A stretch of 64,000 nucleotides of DNA from Cryptomeria japonica (GCF_030272615.1 NC_081405.1:152440113-152504112); one strand, 5' to 3'. Shown: positions 18,000 through 29,998, numbered from the stretch's first letter. Made by a program: numbers and translations. The notes: a model not told the origin generated them from the sequence alone.

Positions 18000-20731
18000 C
18001 TTCGCTTTTTAGGAGTGAATCAAGACCATACATGGGTAGCTTAGAAAATTACAAGAATGGAGTGAGAAGATGGAGGATTGAATGGATTTTGGACTTGGTG
18101 AGAAAAGTGATGAGATGACATTAGATGAGGACAAGAACTTAGCAAATTTGGATTAGGTTTGATTTGGGTTCGATTGGATGGTCCTTGGATTAGGACAAGA
18201 TTGATTTGGATAACATGTCAACCCTTGGATTAGGACATAGATGAGGTGTAGGGGTAAATGATATGATCCTAAAAGTGAGGTAACAACCAAGCTAGGCTAA
18301 ACTCAAACCTTTGGATTAGGATCAAGCTTTCTTGTACTTAGGATAGACTTCATTCCTAAGCAACATAAGACAAAGGATTAGGGTTTGGATCAACCCACGT
18401 GATTAGAATCAATTAAGAAAGGTACTTGAGATAGATTCTTTCTCAAGTACAAGGATAATTGGGATCAAGGAGTGATAAAGGTCTAAGTCAGACTTTGCAA
18501 AGTGTTGACCTTAGATTGGTTGATTGATTGATTGATTGGGATTAAGGTTGTTGATTAGAATGATGTGCTAAGTCTTCAAGGGTGAAATGAGAATGATTAT
18601 GGAAGAATACGGTTTGGAGGAAAGAAGAGAGGGAAGGTTACCCTAGACATGGAATGACTCAAAAGGTGATCTCTGGTAGAGGCAAATTGGACAATGAAAT
18701 ACTACCACTCCTATTAAGGAATTGGGATAATCTTGATCTTTGGTGAAAATCATGAGTCCTCAAAGGTTCTTCATCAAACTCATTACCATAACTGTGTAGA
18801 TAATTGTGAAAATGGTGTAGGAAGGTACAATTTTTCAACAAGAGTTCATGGTTCTTATACAAGAAACTACAACGCTTGAGGATTTTCTTATAGTTGGGTT
18901 TCTTCTTCTTGACTTCATGGTAAATGGATCTCTTGGGATGTTTGAGTGACTTGTATTTATGGTGCATGGGAGGAAAGTGACTTTGGATTTGTTTTGTCTT
19001 GGCAAGAAATGTCAAATAACGAATACACATTGGCCAAGGTAATGCTTGAAGCAAGCGTAAAAGAGAGGGGCCTAGATTAGTCCAATGTGACAAAGTTTAC
19101 AGGTATGAACAATAAAGATACGCAAAAGAAATATGACCTAGGATGGAAAGTGGATTCTACTCATTGGATCCCCACTTGGATTTCTCCAAATACCTAGACA
19201 AAGCAGATAGATAGAGATTTGGTAGCGCTAGATCCCCCACCATGACACTCACTTCTCGAGCATACCAGAATCTCAAACCCCAAAGATCCAAAGATCTTAT
19301 GAACTAGGGGACATCTATCTCTATTGGTACGAATTGGGATGACTTCAGAGGTCCGACCCCTTGCACCAACAAGCAATAAGATTTTGGCAACTAAAACAAG
19401 GTGTCTAGTAAATTTCTGAGGGATCCCAGTCCAACAACACATTCTCGAAGAAAGCCACTTAAGACTTTAATTGAGCTTATCGGTGCAAAGAAGGCCTTCA
19501 CATAGTCGAATTTACTCAACACTCTAGCTGTTTAACCAATGTATTTGTATAGTGGCTCAAAAAACACCATTTGCGATCCCGCTGCGAGAATATCCCCAAC
19601 GTACCTCAATTTTTAAACACTCCATTGGGGTGATGAGACCCCTAAGAGGTGATTCTCTTCTCAAAATAAAAAGATGGGTGTTGTTAATCACTTTTCTCTT
19701 TCACCCAAGATCTACAAAGGCGAGGGGAGAGGATACTAATTGTAATGGTGGGTTTAACCTACACAATGTGCAAGCACATAAGACACATAAAGCACTTGTT
19801 CTTTTTAACCCCAAAATAAATGTTTTCTATTCTAAGAAAAAAAATTAAATCTAAATTAGTGAAAAATCATGTTTTTCTTCGACAAAATGTCCTACAACAC
19901 TTGTTAATAGTCTTACTTTTCAGTCTTGGTCAAATGAAGAAGCCACAAGGACAAGAAAGAGTTAGCAAAAACTTTAAAATAAGCACTTACAATAGAGACA
20001 TTCAAGTTCAAGCATATACGCCAACTCGTCTGTGCAGACATCGATTGAGGCTTTGCCCAGAAAATAATTAATCTGAAAATTCAAAATTAAAAAATAGAGA
20101 ACACGTAAAAAAATTTAAATGGAGACGTTACAATAGTTAATGCAAACGTCGATGTAGGTTCTAGACACAAACAATTAGTTTAAAAATTCAAAATTTGGAA
20201 AACAGGGATTAAGCAGGAAAAGCACCAAGGTGGGGACACTGATCTATCAGCGTAGACGTTGAAATGTCTACATAGACATCAATGCACAGTCTACAAAAAA
20301 TGGTTAGCCAAAACTCCTAAAAATGCAAATATTTTAAAAAAAATCTAGATGCTAACTATTAGGAATGAAATTTTAAATAGAACAAAGTATTTTTTTGTGT
20401 TTTTAAGGATAGTATGTAAAAAAAAATTGAAATTTTTACTAAGAACAAAAGAACTACAAGGGGAAAATATTCAGATGGAGATATCGATCGAAGCCTACAG
20501 AGGCATTGAAACATAGGCGGGGACATCGACCTCCAGGTGAAGATGTTGATTTGCAATTCCTACACACAAAATAGTTAGGTGGGAATTTTTTTTGAACACA
20601 GACCTTGATTTAGATTCCCTCAAACATCTAAGGACAGACAAAGATGTCCATCCAAAATGGAGACATCGATGTGACACCGATTGAAAATTTCTACGAACAC
20701 TTGCAAAAATGTAAGATTTTAGGGACTTGGG
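18000..20731 (-). other. T3 5' leader
   Basis: About 2.7 kb lies between primer-binding site and gag. An open frame at 18659-19093 (144 codons, Lys/His-rich, no known domain) is the only notable one, and I do not call it a gene. Segment 19150-19440 shares blocks with the T7 leader (44660-44910), for example AGAGGTCCGACC followed by CCAACAA and AGATTTTGG. Segment 19545-19810 resembles the T2 leader. Segment 20025-20690 repeats GACATCGAT-like motifs. Confidence 0.65.
20025..20690. repeat. Irregular GACATCGAT-like repeats in T3 leader
   Basis: The motif ACATCGAT/ACGTCGATG recurs about eight to ten times with variable spacing (for example near 20038, 20150, 20275, 20480, 20525 and 20664). Intervening DNA is A-rich. 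It occupies the same leader position as the AGCGCT block of T2. Confidence 0.55.
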
Positions 20732-20749
20732 GTCTCACCAGGCGTGCCA
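20732..20749 (-). other. Primer-binding site of T3
   Basis: The minus strand reads TGGCACGCCTGGTGAGAC, starting three bases inside the LTR edge at 20753. T7 uses a related site beginning TGGCACGCCC. I could not assign the tRNA. Confidence 0.65.
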
Positions 20750-20752
20750 AAA

Positions 20753-21087
20753 TGAAGAGGGAAAAAATCTAAGCTAATGATCAAATTCACGAACCAAATG
20801 AAACACTAATAAAAACATTTAAACAAACAATTCAACCTTTATACCTTAGCTTCCTCACTTCTTCCTTCATGAGCTTGATGAAGTGGATGCACCCAATTAC
20901 TCCACTTTATTTGTTCTTTTGATGAGGGATGTGTGGCTTATTCTCCACCACATAACAAGATAGGATGATATGGATTGAAAATGAGAGATGGACAAGTGCT
21001 TTGGATTAGGCAATATTTTGGCATTATGGGGGTATGGGAATGGATTTTGAAGCTCAAATGGACAACATAAGATTGCATGAAAGATGG
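20753..21087 (-). repeat. T3 5' LTR, part 1 (primer-site side)
   Basis: It begins TGAAGAGG next to the primer-binding site and runs to the T4 insertion. The last five bases, GATGG (21083-21087), are the left target duplication of T4. Confidence 0.65.
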
Positions 21088-22245
21088 TGTAAAGTGGAAA
21101 ACTAGATCCTAGTGACTTTCCACCCAGGAGAGAGAAAGGAAGCCACTAGGATGATTTTCACTTGGGAGATACTTTACATTCAAAAGAGGGGCTTGAATCT
21201 GCTAGATCCAAATTCGAGGGAAACAAGGATGTGAATTCTGGGTGGATTGCAAGTGGTTGAAGTGTGATTTACGCTCTTTTGTAAATGATAAAGTTGACTT
21301 GTTGACTATGTGGAAAACATAGAGGAAATAAGTAAAATGAGGAGCTACCAGTTCGGGATAGCGTTGTAACTTCAGATCTGAGCTAATTAGACTGATATGG
21401 AACTGCCCTGCAAATTTGGAGAAAAGTCATTGGAACCGTGGCAGGGATGTACATGGTGCGCCACAAAATCCACGAAATGAAAAGGGTTCTTTCATCTCTA
21501 CAAATGAAGCCCAAACCTAAAATTATAGTTGCACACCTGCAACCTACACACATAAAAGAGAAGGAGAATGGTTGTGGATTGGGGTTTGCCTCTGTCAAAC
21601 CCCGATTGAGGAATCAACCTTGAAAGAAAGTAATTGCAAATGTTTGAATGTAAATAATTAAAATGTATACCTTGTAGATCTGCAACTTGTTGATGATGAT
21701 TGTTTTTCTTCTTGAATGTAACCACAAATGTTGTATGAAATGGCATGTAACATGACAAAACCCTAACACACACACATGATTGCAAATGTGATGTTGCTCC
21801 AATGGATGAATGAAGAAGACTTGAATGCTTGATGACGACCTTGAAATATTGTATCTTATCCTTATGCTCTTTATTTGTCTATTCGTTTCCATCCATCCAT
21901 GAATGGGGGTATTGAATTCCTTTTTATGCATGCCTCAAGGATTAATTTTCAACCACTGAAGGCCGATAAAGAGGAATGGCAAACCCTGAAGACAAAGAAT
22001 GCATAGGAAATCGGGTAGATTGAACATAGGGCCACCCTAAGGGGTGAGGAAAAGGGTGCCGCGCCCCTGTCCTACCCTATTTTGGGGCTCAGATAGGTTT
22101 TGGAGCAAACACAGGTCATGAAGGAGAAAGAGTGAAGGGTTGGAAATGCAGAAACAGGTCTTGGTTAGGGAAGAAGATGTCATTGCCAAGGTGAGGACCC
22201 CAAATGTGGTTAGAATTGCAGGGATCGCAATTTTATGACACTACA
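21088..22245 (-). repeat. T4 3' LTR
   Basis: The plus-strand ends are TGTAAAG and GACACTACA. It pairs with 26748-27972 and, more distantly, 28808-29998 (T5). Homology to T1 LTR is visible around the hairpin module (21365-21480 against 602-740, inverted). Confidence 0.93.
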
Positions 22246-22260
22246 TTTATCACCCACTTT
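22246..22260 (-). other. Polypurine tract of T4
   Basis: The minus strand reads AAAGTGGGTGATAAA, adjoining the LTR start TGTAGTG. It is equivalent to the T1 tract. Confidence 0.78.
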
Positions 22261-24677
22261 AGTGGGAGTATGGGCTTACGCCACTACTGCCACTAAAGTA
22301 GAAGAAAGAGAGAATTGAAGAGCAATACCACAAGGAGTATAAGACACCACTAATATTGAGGAGCAAAAAGCCCCCAATCTTAGGGTCTTAACTCATGCCA
22401 ACATATGCAAGAGCACACAAAACAAAAAGGCACAAGACACACAAAACAAAGACAAAGCTCAGAAAGACATGACAAGAACAAGACACAAGACGACAAACTA
22501 ACTAGCCGAAGAGATCTCAAGATTAGATGTCTCAACAACTAATCACGACACAAAGACTAATGCCATCACATAAACATGAGAGATCACATAAAAGAGAAAA
22601 GCTGACATCATCCATGAACTATCAATAGTAAAACTATGAGTTCATGAGAGGAAGAAGATAGAGGACATGAATACACACTTTGGTGATACATGAGAAGAAA
22701 AGTGAAGAAGAAAGAAACCATCGATATCTCTCCCCTAAAACTAGGTGATGGAGAAAAGGACATGGAAAATCTCGCCCCTAAAGCCTGTCTAACCGATTTA
22801 TGTAAAGAGAGAGAGAGTGAGAACACTATTAGTTCCACTCAACCTCATGTGTGTGTGTGCAAGTGAGGTTCAAAGCACCTCATAGGATTCTATGCCCGAG
22901 TACACTACAACTTGTATAGAATGTATAGTACAAGTGTTAAGAAAGGTGTGATATCTTGCTCTAAGAGACCATGCTCTAGTTCTGAGAATAATCACCCCGC
23001 ATAAAATAAAAGTGGCATCATCTCTCTCTAAGAGACTGTGCTCTAGTTGTAAGAATGACCCACTATACAAGAGAAAAGTGACGACATCTTGCTCTAAAAG
23101 GTTTCCCTCTGGTTCCAAGAATGTTTCACTGTACAAGACAAGAAGAAGTGAAGATATCTCTCTCTAAGAGACCATGCTTTGGTTCCGAGAATGACCCAAT
23201 GTACAAAAAGTGACAACATCTTGCTCTAAGAGGTTTCCCTTTGGTTCCAAGAATGTCCCATTGTTTAATGCATGAGAGAAGTGTAGTACAAAGGAGTAGT
23301 GTGGGTGCCCCTCCCTTAAGATGTCAACATAGGTTAATGTTGATATCTTAATGAAATAAGAACAAGGATACCTACCTTCATCACAAAGAAGATATCTGCT
23401 ATGCAACAATGTCATAAATCCAAGCAAGAGAGGGAATACTCTTCGAGCAAGGATAAGATAGTTGAAAAGAGATATCTAGTTGTAAGTGTAAAGGTGATCC
23501 TTGGAGGAGAAGAGATATTTGTTCAAAATACATCTACCCCCAAGAGGAGTTGTCTTAGACAAATATAACATCTTATAGTTCAGGAAAAGGGAAGAACAAG
23601 AATGCAATCCTTCCTCCTATTTCTAGGTGAAAGGGATTCTTGATGAGGGATGACTCATGTTTAGCCCCCAAAGGGATGGTTGGATTTATCATAGATGTAC
23701 ACTACTGAGTGTAAAAGAGGTCTTAGTCAATGACTAACACTTCTTGTATAAGAGAGAATCCTTTGAGCCAATAACCAACAATTGTGCAAAAGGAATGACA
23801 TCAAGTAATATAACTCACACCATCCACTTAATAGGGTAAAGTGGATCCCTAGAGAAAGAGAGAGAAAAGGATCATTTACCCCCAAGCTAATGGGACAATG
23901 AGAAGAGCTTACACAATCTACTAGAGAGAGATTAAACATAAGCATATGTATAGTTAACTTACATGAACACATGCAAGAAAAGACATTAGTAAATGTAAAA
24001 TACATGTCTCAAGAAGTGGTAATCTTTGAAAGGAAGAGAGAAATAGCATCATATGTTCCCCAAGGGGGATTAATCATAAAAGCATACCATTGTAAGAAAT
24101 TATAATCACATATGAAAAATACAACCCCTAAAGGAAATAATGTTAAATGAGAAAGAAAGAAAGGGAAAGGAGTGAAAATCCTTGCCCCCACAAGTGAGGA
24201 GAACAAGGAGAAACACTACACATTTTCTGATGGCAATTAGTTTCAAGTGATATGCCATCCTAGTGGAACAATATCCTTTCAAGGAAGGGATACATGCTTC
24301 TCAAGAGATCATTCCCTACTAAGGTACATATCATATTTGCGAACAATCAAAACCTTAGAAGAGGTAAGATTTCCAAGAGAATGAAGGAAAGAGAAGAAGT
24401 GCAATACTCATTAAAGATGCCCCTCTCCAAGAAAAGAGGTAAACCAAAGAACAATAATATGCTCACATAAGAATAACCCTATGCAAGAAAAGAGATCTAA
24501 TAATGAATAATGCACAAAGATAGAGATAAATATATAGAAAGAAGAAGAAAACTGGACTTCATGTTGTTGCCGCAAAGTATGTTAAAGTGAAACAATACCA
24601 CCACTAATGATAAAGAGCTCCCATTAAATGGGTTAATTATGCCATAGGGTGAAGAGCAACATAAGGGAAAAGAAGTG
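22261..24677 (-). other. T4 non-coding 3' interior
   Basis: About 2.4 kb is purine-rich on the plus strand, with no coding frame I can support. It includes A/C-rich DNA at 22400-22560 (ACAAAACAAAG-like), a five-unit minisatellite at 22947-23270, and long GAAAGAGAG-type purine tracts. T5 has the same DNA at 30015-30192 and 63040-64000. Confidence 0.75.
22947..23270. repeat. Five-unit minisatellite, about 66-bp period, in T4
   Basis: Each unit runs GACATCT(T/C)(G/T)CTCTAAGAG, then a TGCTCTGGTTCCGAGAATG-like block, then CCCA(C/T)TGTACAAGA-AAAGTG. Units are 58-70 bases and diverged from each other. The homologous T5 array is at 63555-63885. Confidence 0.85.
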
Positions 24678-26090
24678 CTAAGGCACAATGTTTTTACCAA
24701 GAAATACAGCTAGATCTTCTGTGAGACAAATGTGTGCAAGATCATATTGTAGTTGAATGAATTTCTTAAATGCATAACATTTTACAAGAGAATGTGAATA
24801 TAAATCATGAAAAATGTAATATTCAATACCTTTCACTTGCTTAAGATTTTTGGTTTTATTTTGAGGAGGAAAGGAAATGTTCTTGTCATATTTCAACCTC
24901 CAATAGATTCTTGTAGCTAATCTCTCAAGATGGTAAATATCAGCTTCCCATGAAGAAGAGGGTTTGTTAGAAGAAGGAGTTTCATTATCCACAATTCTAA
25001 TTTTGCCACTTTCTATGCCATCTTGAATAGATTTTTGAAAATCAGGGCAATCTTCAGCATTATGGTCATGGGTTTGATGAAATGAACAAAAAGGGCGCTT
25101 TGAAGAAGAAGCATTTTTGCGGGCTCTCTTGATTTGTTGTTTTTGAAGGTAATCTTGAAAGTTTTGAAGCCTAAGGAATCCGTCCATAGAAAGAGGGATA
25201 CTAATTCCTAGACCCTTTGTAGTAGTTTTTGTAGGAGGGTTTATAGGGACATGAATTCCATGCTCAAATTTCCCAATTCATTGTCCTTTAAAACCTTGTT
25301 TTGTAATTATATGAAAGCCACGACTATAAGAATATTTCAATTGACTAGATAGAGGAACAAGATCATGAATTTCTTTGAAATCTGATGTGTAAGGAGGCAT
25401 AAAAGGATTTGTAGATGAAGGAGGAGTATCGTGTGAAATGAAAATCTCTTTGCCTTTATCAAGCTTATCCTTGTTGGAAGATTGGGGAAGAACATCTTCA
25501 TCATCTAAAAGCTCATTTTTAGTGATTTCTATGCGAGGAGAAAGGTCATGAATAAAATGCATGACATCATCCTCCCTACATAGACATTGATGTTGAAGAT
25601 AGGTCTTAGGAGAATAAGTAGGATCTAAAGATGTAAGAATGTTTATGTTTTCATATTGCCCCCCTTGCTCAAGGGTATGTGTATGAGAAGAAGATGGATC
25701 CATATTACTTTCCAATGCTTGCTCTCCTTTAGAAAGATCATTGGTTAAAGAATCGGGTCTCATTTCATCCACATAAGATACCCTAGGAGAGGTACAAAGA
25801 TTAGGATCTTTAGGTTTAGGATCTACAAAAGCTTTAAGGCGATTAACATAAGAAATGTATTTTGTTAACAACATCACCATAATGCAACAAAAATAATACA
25901 TGAAAGCTTTGAGATCTAACTGAAAAGAAAATAATTTGAAAATCGTAACAACACAATATGACCAAGTGATATGAAGAAAGAGAAGCAACATGAAATGAAA
26001 TAAACTCTTGTCTGACACATGATAAATATATGCTAAAAGCAATGTAATCATATGCGAAAGAGCAAACAAATCCAATTTATTAATTTCCAT
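24678..26090 (-). pseudogene. gag: T4 Gag-like protein with one nonsense codon
   Basis: Two open pieces, 25278-26090 (270 codons) and 24678-25187 (169 codons), lie in one frame. They are separated by a single stop at 25278-25280 and a further 30 open codons. The second piece has a zinc-knuckle variant, FCSFHQTHDHNAEDC, comparable to the knuckle in T1. The N-terminal 85 residues are strongly hydrophobic, which is unusual for Gag. True translation may start further in, for example near the MRPDSL region. No capsid core is recognisable, so the call rests on the knuckle and position. It could instead be an unrelated element-specific ORF. Confidence 0.6.
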
Positions 26091-26728
26091 TTAAAAATCT
26101 CTTAAGTGAAATTTGAATTTGCTGGAAAAGTAGATCTAAAAATTAGGACTTTTTTATGAAAAATAATTTTAAGATGTGAATTTGATAAGTTTTGAATTTT
26201 TGTTTGACCTTAGAGAGTGTTAAAATTGATAAATTACGCTAATTTTCTAGATTTGAGCAGAAAATACCGTCAATTTCATCTCCCAAAATTTTAGGAAAAA
26301 AGCTAAGGACCGTGGCGAGAACGCACACAGTCCAACCAACTTTTTTTGAAATTTCCAGGGATGATAGAAATTATGATTTTAATGTTGATTCCAAAAAAAC
26401 AACTGATTTGGAGATGTCTAGATTGGTCAAACTTGCAGTCAAAGGTAAAAAATGAAAAGATCTTAAAAGTTAGGGTTTTATGATTTAACCACTGAATTTT
26501 TAGAATAAAGAAATAGATTTGAATTGCAAATTTGAAATAGAAATTAGATCTGTAACAAGCAATTAAACTTTTACACCTCACAAGCTTAATTTTCTCAAAA
26601 TGAAAAATTAGGGTTTTTATGCAATTAACCTCTAAAATTTGCAAATAGATCAAACTTGAAAATGAAAATTTAAAATTAAAGTTGCAATTCATAATATATA
26701 AGAATGAGAAATCAGAATTAATGTGTAA
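26091..26728 (-). other. T4 5' leader
   Basis: This AT-rich leader has one GC-rich hairpin module at 26281-26400. On the minus strand the module matches the T1 modules: CATCCCTG-GAAATTT, AAAAAAGTTG, then a GGAC-like inverted repeat and TTTGGGAG. No gene is seen. Confidence 0.7.
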
Positions 26729-26744
26729 GACATCGGGTTCACCA
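26729..26744 (-). other. Primer-binding site of T4
   Basis: The minus strand reads TGGTGAACCCGATGTC, a near match to the T1/T2 site, three bases inside the LTR edge. Confidence 0.78.
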
Positions 26745-26747
26745 AAA

Positions 26748-27972
26748 TGTAAAGTGAAAAATTGGATCCTAGTGACTCCCCACCTAGGAGAGAGAAAGGA
26801 AGCCGCTAGGATGATTTTCACTTGGGAGATACTTTACATTCAAAAGAGGGGCTTGAATCTGCTAGATCCAAATTAGAGGGAAACAAGGATGTGAATTATG
26901 AGTGGATTGCAAGTGGTTGAAGTATGATTTACCCTCTTTTGTAAATGAGAAAGTTGACTTGTTGACTATGTGGAAAAGAGAGGACATGAGTAAAATTAGG
27001 AGCTACCAGTTTGGGATCGCGTTGTAACTTCAGATATGATCTAATTAGATTGATACAGATCTGCCTTGCAAATTTGGAGAAAAGTCATCAGGATTGTGGC
27101 GGGAATGTACATGGTCCACCACAAAATCCATGAAACAAAAAGGGTTCTTCCGTCTCTGCAAATGAAGCCCAAACCTACAATTACAGCCGCGTACCTGCAA
27201 CCTACCCATAGAAAAGAGAGGGAGAATGGTTGTGGATAGGGGTTCGCCTCAGTCAAACCCCGGTTGAGGAATCAACCTTGAAAGAAAGTAATTACAAATG
27301 CTTGAATGTAAACAATGGAAATGTATACCTTGTAGATCTACAACTTGTTGACGATGATTGCTTTGCTTCTTGAATGTGACCACAAATGTTGTATGAAATG
27401 GCATGTAACATGAAAAAACCCTAACACACACACATGTTTACAAATTTAATGTTGCTCCAATGGATGAATGAAGAAGACTTGAATGCTTGAATGCTTGATG
27501 ACAACCTTAAAATATTGTATCTTCTCCTTATGCTCTTTATCTATCTATCCATTGCCCATCTGTCCATGAATGAGGGTATTGAATTCCTTAGTATATGTGC
27601 GTCAAGGATTAATTTTCAACCACCAAAGGTTGACAAAGAGGAATTGCAAACCCCAAAGATAAATAATGCACAGGAGATTGGGCAGACCGAACATAGGGCC
27701 ACCCTCAGGGGTGAGGAAAATGGTGTCATGCCCCTGTCCTAGGGGGATAGGGGCACCACCCCCCTATCCTAGGAGGATAGGGGCACCACACCCCTATCAT
27801 ACCTTATTTTGGGGCCCAGATAGGGTCTAGAGAAGACATAGGTCATGAAGGAGAAAGAGTGAAGGGTTGGAAATGCAAAAATAGGTTCTGGTTAGGGAAG
27901 AAGATGTCGTCGCCAAGGTGAGGACCCCAAATATGGTTAAAATTGCAAGGGTCACAATTTTATGACACTACA
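26748..27972 (-). repeat. T4 5' LTR
   Basis: This is the partner of 21088-22245. It is about 67 bases longer, mainly through extra copies of a palindromic CCCCTATCCTAGG-GGATAGGGGCACCAC block at 27725-27805. Confidence 0.93.
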
Positions 27973-27977
27973 AATGG

Positions 27978-28756
27978 ATATGATTATGAAGGGTGGGGAA
28001 TCCAATTTATAGATTGGAGAGGCTCAAAATGGATGACCAAGATTGAATTGAGATGAAGGGATAGGATTGAAAGAAAGTGGGAAAGGATTGAGAGGACAAA
28101 GTGGGATATCCAAGAGATTTTTCGTAAAGGTAGTTCTTGTCTCCACACTTCTCAAGTACATGACGAAGAGTTCCCCGAGTACCTTGGGAAGGAAATAAGA
28201 AATATAAATTTCCTAAAGGAAGGACAAAAGAATTAAAAATTCTAGAATAGAAGATTGTGTAGGTAGAATAAATGGAGAAAGGAATTTAAAATTCCTTAGA
28301 AAGAGGAGGCATGGGAATGTGCAAGGATTTGACATTCCTTGGAAGAGGCAAAGTTGGTGCATTTAAGGTTTGGAGGGTGAGATGAGAGAGCCATTTATGG
28401 CAAAGAGTTGACTCATCCCTAATCAAGGTGATTAGGAATGTGCAAGTGATTAGGATGACAAATCATGTTGCTTAATGAGGGATTAGAATGCAAGTGGGAA
28501 AGTTAGGTGGTTGTGACATGAGGAGAGAAAATGAGGGGATGAATACAAAATTGGAGGAAATGATGAGTAGGATTATGACATAATTAATTAGGATAGATTA
28601 TAGGATTAGGAGGGGTGATTTGTAGGAATCAGTTAATTAGTTAATTAATTAAAATTAATTAACTAATAGAAGTTTAGAGGAAATAATTAAGATTTGAAGT
28701 GGCTTTGAAAGAATGGGGGAATAATTATTTTTTGATAAATTAATTATACGACTATA
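27978..28756 (-). repeat. T3 5' LTR, part 2 (outer side)
   Basis: This continues the LTR after the T4 insertion. It is purine-rich, then AT-rich with TTAATTAATTAA tracts like the T2 and T7 LTR ends. I place its outer end at CGACTATA (28756), which resembles the T2 end GTGACTACA. The terminal CA has become TA, so this edge is uncertain. Confidence 0.55.
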
Positions 28757-28807
28757 GTGATAAAATTAATCAAATTTAATTTAATTAATTTTAAGAAGAA
28801 AGGGACC
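28757..28807. other. Short AT-rich spacer between T3 and T5
   Basis: The 51 bases may be old flanking DNA or a frayed T3 LTR end. The last five bases, GGACC, would be the left target duplication of T5. Confidence 0.45.
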
Positions 28808-29998
28808 TGTAAAGTTGAAAATTGGATCCTAGTGGTTCCCCACCTAGGAGAGAGAAAGGAAACACTAGGGGGATTTTCACTTGGGAGATACTTTACATTC
28901 AAAAGAAGGGATGAATCCACTAGATCCAAGTCCAAGGGAAATAAGGATGTGAATACCAAGAGGATGTGATTTACCCTCTTTTGTAAATAGATATGTTGAC
29001 TTGTTGACTTTGTAGAAAAGGAGACAAAAATGGATGAAATAGGGAACTACCTATTTAGGATCACGCTGTAAATTTTGATTTGAGATATTTAGATTGATGC
29101 GGATCTACCTTGCAAATTTGGAGAAAAGTCATTAGGACCAAGTTGAAAGTGTACATGGTCCTCCAAAAAATCCGCGAGCTGAAAAGGGTTTTTCCATCTC
29201 TACAAATGAAGTCCAAACTTGCAATTACAGCTGCGCACTTGCAACCTACACATAAAAAAGAAGGGAAGAAGGGTTGTGGATAGGGGTTTGCCTCAGTCAA
29301 ACCCCCATTGAGGAATCAACCTTGAAAGAAAGTAATTGCAAATGCTTAAATGTAAATAATGGAAATGTATACCTTGTAGATCTGCAATTGATTGATGATT
29401 GTTGCTTTGCTTCTTGAATGTAATCATAAATGTTGTATGAAATGGCATGTAACAAGACAAAACCCTAACACACACATGCTTGCAAATGAATATTATGATG
29501 TTTCTCCCATGGATGAATGAAGAAGACACATGAAGAAGAGAACTTGATGGATGCTTGAAGAAATGAATGCTTGATGATGATAATGGAGACCTTCCGCTTG
29601 AATTTTGCTTATTCTCCTTATGCTTGTATATTTTCACTTATGCCTTGTTATGCAAATGAGAGAGCTAGATCCCCTTTTATACTATCCTAGAAGAATTATT
29701 TTCATCTCATTAAAGGTCAATATCAGGGGATTTAAGCCCATGAGGAACAAACTAGGTTCAAGGGTCATATGGACCCATCTTAGAGCCATCCTAAGAGGGA
29801 GGATAGGGGCACCACACCCCTGTCCCACCCTATCTTGGGGCCTGGACAGGGTCATGAGGTGTCATCAGGGTTGAGATGGGAGAAGACTTGGGATGAAGGT
29901 GCAAAGAGGGGTCTCAATCGAGTAGAGAAATGTAGTCGCATAAGTGAGGACCTAAGATGTGGTAGAAATTGCGAGGGTCGCAATTTTATGATGCTATA
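28808..29998 (-). repeat. T5 3' LTR
   Basis: The plus-strand start TGTAAAGTTG and the internal blocks match both T4 LTRs. The outer end is ATGCTATA where T4 has ACACTACA, so the terminal dinucleotide has mutated. It holds one GGATAGGGGCACCAC palindrome arm near 29802. Confidence 0.88.

Larger units (their letters stand above)
21088..27972 (-). mobile_element. T4: gag-only LTR retrotransposon of the T1-like group
   Basis: Two LTRs (21088-22245 and 26748-27972) flank a 4.5-kb interior. The minus-strand order is 5' LTR, primer-binding site, AT-rich leader, one gag-type frame, 2.4 kb of non-coding DNA with a minisatellite, polypurine tract and 3' LTR. Flanks GATGG (21083-21087) and AATGG (27973-27977) are a 4/5 target duplication. 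LTR ends, primer site, polypurine tract and internal LTR blocks match T1 and T5. No pol domain is present. Confidence 0.9.
12474..28756 (-). mobile_element. T3: old, decayed Ty3/gypsy element interrupted by T4
   Basis: Minus-strand order is 5' LTR (28756-27978 then 21087-20753), primer-binding site, leader (to 18000), gag, protease, reverse transcriptase and RNase H, ending at the T2 junction. T4 occupies 21088-27972 inside the LTR. Integrase and the 3' LTR are expected left of the window. Many stops and frameshifts interrupt every domain, which makes T3 the most decayed element here. Confidence 0.85.

Noticed and set aside
18659-19093. 144-codon minus-strand frame in the T3 leader
   Set aside because: Basic and low in complexity, with no homologue in the T2 or T7 leaders at the same place. 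Not called as a gene.
22947-23270. Repeat-spacer pattern that could be taken for a CRISPR array
   Set aside because: Units are contiguous and diverged with no unique spacers, and the DNA is a plant retroelement interior. It is a minisatellite.
25830-26090. Hydrophobic N-terminus of the T4 ORF as a membrane protein
   Set aside because: The stretch directly follows the AT-rich leader and has the Leu/Phe/Ile bias expected of AT-rich DNA. An internal start is equally likely.
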